Below, piece after piece: positions 60,858 through 64,000 of a stretch of DNA of 64,000 nt. The position numbers and the translations under genes were made by a program. The stretch lies in assembly GCA_015350385.1 (NCBI GenBank), contig WNKI01000002.1:21312-85311 (forward strand). Direction: 5' to 3'. Source of the stretch: Aculops lycopersici. Lineage: Eukaryota; Arthropoda; Arachnida; Trombidiformes; Eriophyidae. How positions within the stretch are numbered: the first letter of the stretch is position 1; the number at the start of each line of letters is the position of its first letter. Under the pieces are notes generated by a model. That model saw nothing but the letters and a program-made list of their open reading frames with translations, made no database searches and had not been told where the DNA came from.

Positions 60858-63800
60858 CTGTTTGAATTTCCATCGTGGTTGTTGTTTATATGAGTGTTGT
60901 ATATTTAGCGGCGATCCAGTTCCGGTTCCGTTTCGTTGGATTTGATTTCAAGTTTTGGGGTAGTTGGGTTTCCAGGTGAATTGTTAGGTTAGTTATTTGT
61001 ACATTGAGTCAAGATGGGAGTTAAAATTACAGAAGGCGATAGCCGATTTGGTCGTTCGATTTCGCCAGACCCACAAGTTTCATGCACTCGAGGAATCGCT
61101 TTAGGTTGTTTCTAGAGAAGGCTTTGGTTGCCCCATTGAAGAGTTAGTCAGGCGAGTGGAGCAAAGTAGAGCAAAGTCTTTGGCGCGACAACAGTGCAAC
61201 AAATCGATTCCCCTTGTCCTAGACTCTCAAACTCTGACTTCCGTTTCAACTTCTCCACTACACAATAGACGAAGTCGCAAATGATGAATGACTAGAGGAC
61301 AAAACGGAAACCTCAAACTCTTGCCGCAGTTATAAAGATACTCGTGGAAGCAGGGAATCTTTGTTGATCGTCGTTTGGTGGCTATTTTAAAGGCACTTCC
61401 GCTTTTGTTGTAGCCAGACAACTCTGAGGCTCTAAAACCGTTGAGGACTGGAAACTTTATTAAACTGACGAGTGGAGGAAAGAAAAGGATAGATACAAAC
61501 GGGAAAAGGGATGTCATTTATTAGAGTGATGAATTCACTGGAGTAAATCCGGCGTAGATCGTGGGCGTCACCTGTAATTCATTTCCATTTTGTCCTTTTG
61601 ACGTAAAGCGACGGTCAAAAAAAAGTTGGTCTCTCTCGCTTTTGCTATTCTATTTGATATCGACTTTTTTCCTCGCTTCTACACTCAAATCTATGGCTAT
61701 CTGGCCGTTTTTTCAACATCTCACGGATGCAGTTTTAGCTTTAGATCACCAAACGAAACGACAGCAAGCAAATGGACAGACGATTGAAAGCAAACTGGCA
61801 ACCGAGACAAAAGTTGACGTGCTAATCAGGTGCCAGGCGACTAGGTAAGCGGGTTGGTCGGCATTGCTGTCGTCGGTAGAGCCAGAGCTACCTTGTTGCC
61901 GTTTCTAGTCGAGTTTAGTAGGCTTCACCCCAGCAGACTTTTCAGTTCCATTGGACTTCATCAGCGATGCAACCGCCGACGGTTTGTGGTCCGGCTGAGA
62001 ATTCTCGCGATAGGTGGGCCAAAGTTTGGGCCAAACTGGCGCCGATTTAATGAATCAGCCGAGCGGCCAAGAGTTTAGTTTGGTTTTGTTGAGTTTGTGC
62101 CAATGGCAAGCGAGTAGAAGCAGCAGTGACGGCGGCCTCACGCTGGCGCCGGAAATGGGACACGACTTTTGCCGCCTCACTGATTCGCGGCTGCCGCCGC
62201 TACCATGGTCGTCGTCACCACCACTTCTGCTATTCTAGTCTTGAGTTCTTGTCGAGTTTCGACGAGTTCGATTGGAAGCTAACGACGCCATCGACAAGCA
62301 AGATGATAACGACAGACAACACAACTGGCTGCGGCGGCGGTGGCAGAGTCAGCAGCAACTTGTTTCGCAAATCTTGGGTCGCAGCTTCCGCTTTATAGCA
62401 TGCAGAAAATTGCTTAATTTATGCCGCGAACAATACGCTAGCATCTTGCGGTGCTTAGCCTCCCCAAATGGTTTGCGTCCGTGTGGAATAATAGCTTCTG
62501 CAATGGAGGCTGTTGTTTTGAACCCAAACGGATCGAGGGGTACCTAGCGACTTGGCGAGCGAGTGAGCGCGCGAGAGGGCGACGCGTTTAAAGGAAGTGA
62601 GCGAGTTCCACAGGGAGACGTCATCATCATTATTTAGTAAACGGCCGCAATTAACAACAAGAGACTGGTTGGTTTTTTGCTCGCACGTTTTCCAATTGGC
62701 GGCAAGTTGCTCTTCTGGTGTGCCGCTTGTTGGTGGTGAAAGTGAAAGCAGAGTGGGAAATGGAAGGGGACAGGGAAATGGAAAAAGGCTCATTGTTGTC
62801 GGGTGCGCCTAGTTGGCCAACCAACCGACGAGTTCAACTCGAACGCCCAGCTCTCTCTCTCTCTCTCTCTCTCTATTGCACCCACACTTCTCTCTTTCCC
62901 TCAATCTCTCTACCAGTGATCACTGACCAATGGCCAGTGACTGGCAGAAATTGGATTGCAATTGTCCATTTGGGCGCAAGTGTAGGCGTCCCAGCATGGA
63001 GCGGCCAGTTGCGAATAGGACGGCGCGAACGTTCATCAATCTTCAATGCCAAGATAGCGGCTAAGTGAACGGAGTCAGTGGCCGTTCGACTCGCGAGTTG
63101 GGACCACTTGTTTGTTTCCACTTTGGCGGACGCCTGCAAATAGCAACTAAAACCATCGGTCACTCTCCTCGCTTGCTTTCACTCTTACTCTTACTCTAAT
63201 AGCCGACAGAACTCATGATGTTCAGCGTCTTGTGCTTGTCAACCTCAAGTCTGTTTGAGTTTTTCCAAAGTCTCCACTACAACTTGCTACCTACTTGCCT
63301 CCGTAAACACACACAAGCGCGGGTCAGTTTCTCTGAAAAATTGTCACTTTAAAGCGTCAACTTGTCAGTGGGCCGAAAGTATTGGTAGAAATAACACTGT
63401 CTATCTCTCTACCAGTTCCACTTATACTCTCGCGACCAAGCCAACAACGAAGGAAACGACGATGACAAGTCTAGACAAGACGATTGACAGAGGAGCTTTT
63501 ACAAAGTAGAGGAAAGATCCCTGTTTCGCTTCGACTAGCTCGATTGCGGGGATCATATAGTCTTGGCACCCAATTAATTTTGACAAATTCTGTGCCAAAC
63601 TCTTTTCATCTGTCACATTTTTGCACATAAAAAGCAAAGTGTGCAGAAATGTCCCACATTATAAAGTGAGTCTCAAGTTTCCGGCTTACAGTTCGTCAGG
63701 TGAGATCATCAATAGCAAACCCCGACACACACTCGTCACCAGACCCAAAGCTCGGTGCTCATCGATACTCTCAATTCATTACCTTTGCTCTACTCAGCAG

Positions 63801-63907
63801 CAGCAGCAGCAGCAGCTGCAAGTAGATGCCAACCGAGCTCCTCAATCAGAGCCCAGGAGGTTAGTAGTGCAACCTCCTGACTAACCGACAATCGACGCTG
63901 CTGCATC

Positions 63908-64000
<93 letters not shown>
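60858..64000. other. Probable 5' intron of GABA-B-R2
   Basis: 3.1 kb with no exon that fits the missing lobe 1 start in phase. It contains CT repeats (62850-62876) and ends in a GA array. The upstream receptor exons are expected beyond the window. Confidence 0.5.
63910..64000 (+). repeat. (GA)n microsatellite running off the window
   Basis: 91 bp of uninterrupted GA repeats up to the last base, resembling the CT tracts that border the internal gaps. It may mark a contig or scaffold break. Confidence 0.95.

Noticed and set aside
61027..61111. Possible terminal exon on the minus strand (reads KRFLECMKLVGLAKSNDQIG)
   Set aside because: It has a plausible TTCTCTAG acceptor and a stop codon, but its phase cannot join the next GABA-B-R2 exon and it does not match the missing lobe 1 sequence.
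61561..61848. Plus-strand frame ending at a CTAG|GTAAGC donor-like site
   Set aside because: No homology, no partner exon found, and it lies antisense in a probable receptor intron.

Overview
The window is eukaryotic nuclear DNA from an arthropod, most plausibly a mite or other chelicerate. It carries two multi-exon class C GPCR genes with canonical GT-AG introns, a Dicer-1-type Dicer, CRTC, GBF1, SNAPC4 and RPB5. Proteins are rich in Gln/His/Asn runs and noncoding DNA is full of microsatellites. Nine coding genes, including very long ones (Dicer, GBF1, CRTC, a bZIP factor), have no intron in the coding sequence, while the two receptors have at least eight coding exons each. That bimodal pattern suggests lineage-wide intron loss, as known in some mites; the species assignment is inference.

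Layout. 2-1669 (+): 3' part of SNAPC4. 4303-1742 (-): bZIP factor of the ATF2/ATF3/FOS group. 9802-7241 (-): CRTC, a CREB/ATF coactivator. 13510-17106 (+): compact GBF1-type Arf GEF. 33964-17842 (-): GPR158/GPR179-like orphan receptor, which I assembled from eight in-phase exons (1887 residues). A secreted-protein gene (22855-23589, +) with its own TATA box is nested antisense in its largest-gap intron. 36-44 kb: long noncoding stretch with repeats, a gap and a pair of adjacent hairpins. 43924-47413: compact cluster of RPB5 (+), a basic protein with an RVxF-like motif (+), a free-standing ELMO-type PH domain protein (+) and an unrecognised disordered protein (-). 48008-53185 (+): intronless Dicer-1 with a degenerate helicase. 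60857-53341 (-): GABA-B receptor subunit 2, eight exons assembled, 5' end not found and probably beyond 64000.

Functional links. A CRE-type bZIP gene and the CRTC coactivator gene lie next to each other on the same strand. SNAPC4 and RPB5 are both transcription machinery (snRNA genes and all nuclear RNA polymerases). The two class C receptors are on the same strand but belong to separate families. No virus, transposon, CRISPR array or tRNA was recognised. Three N gaps sit next to CT tracts (and in one case a GTAC tract), and the window ends inside a (GA)n tract.
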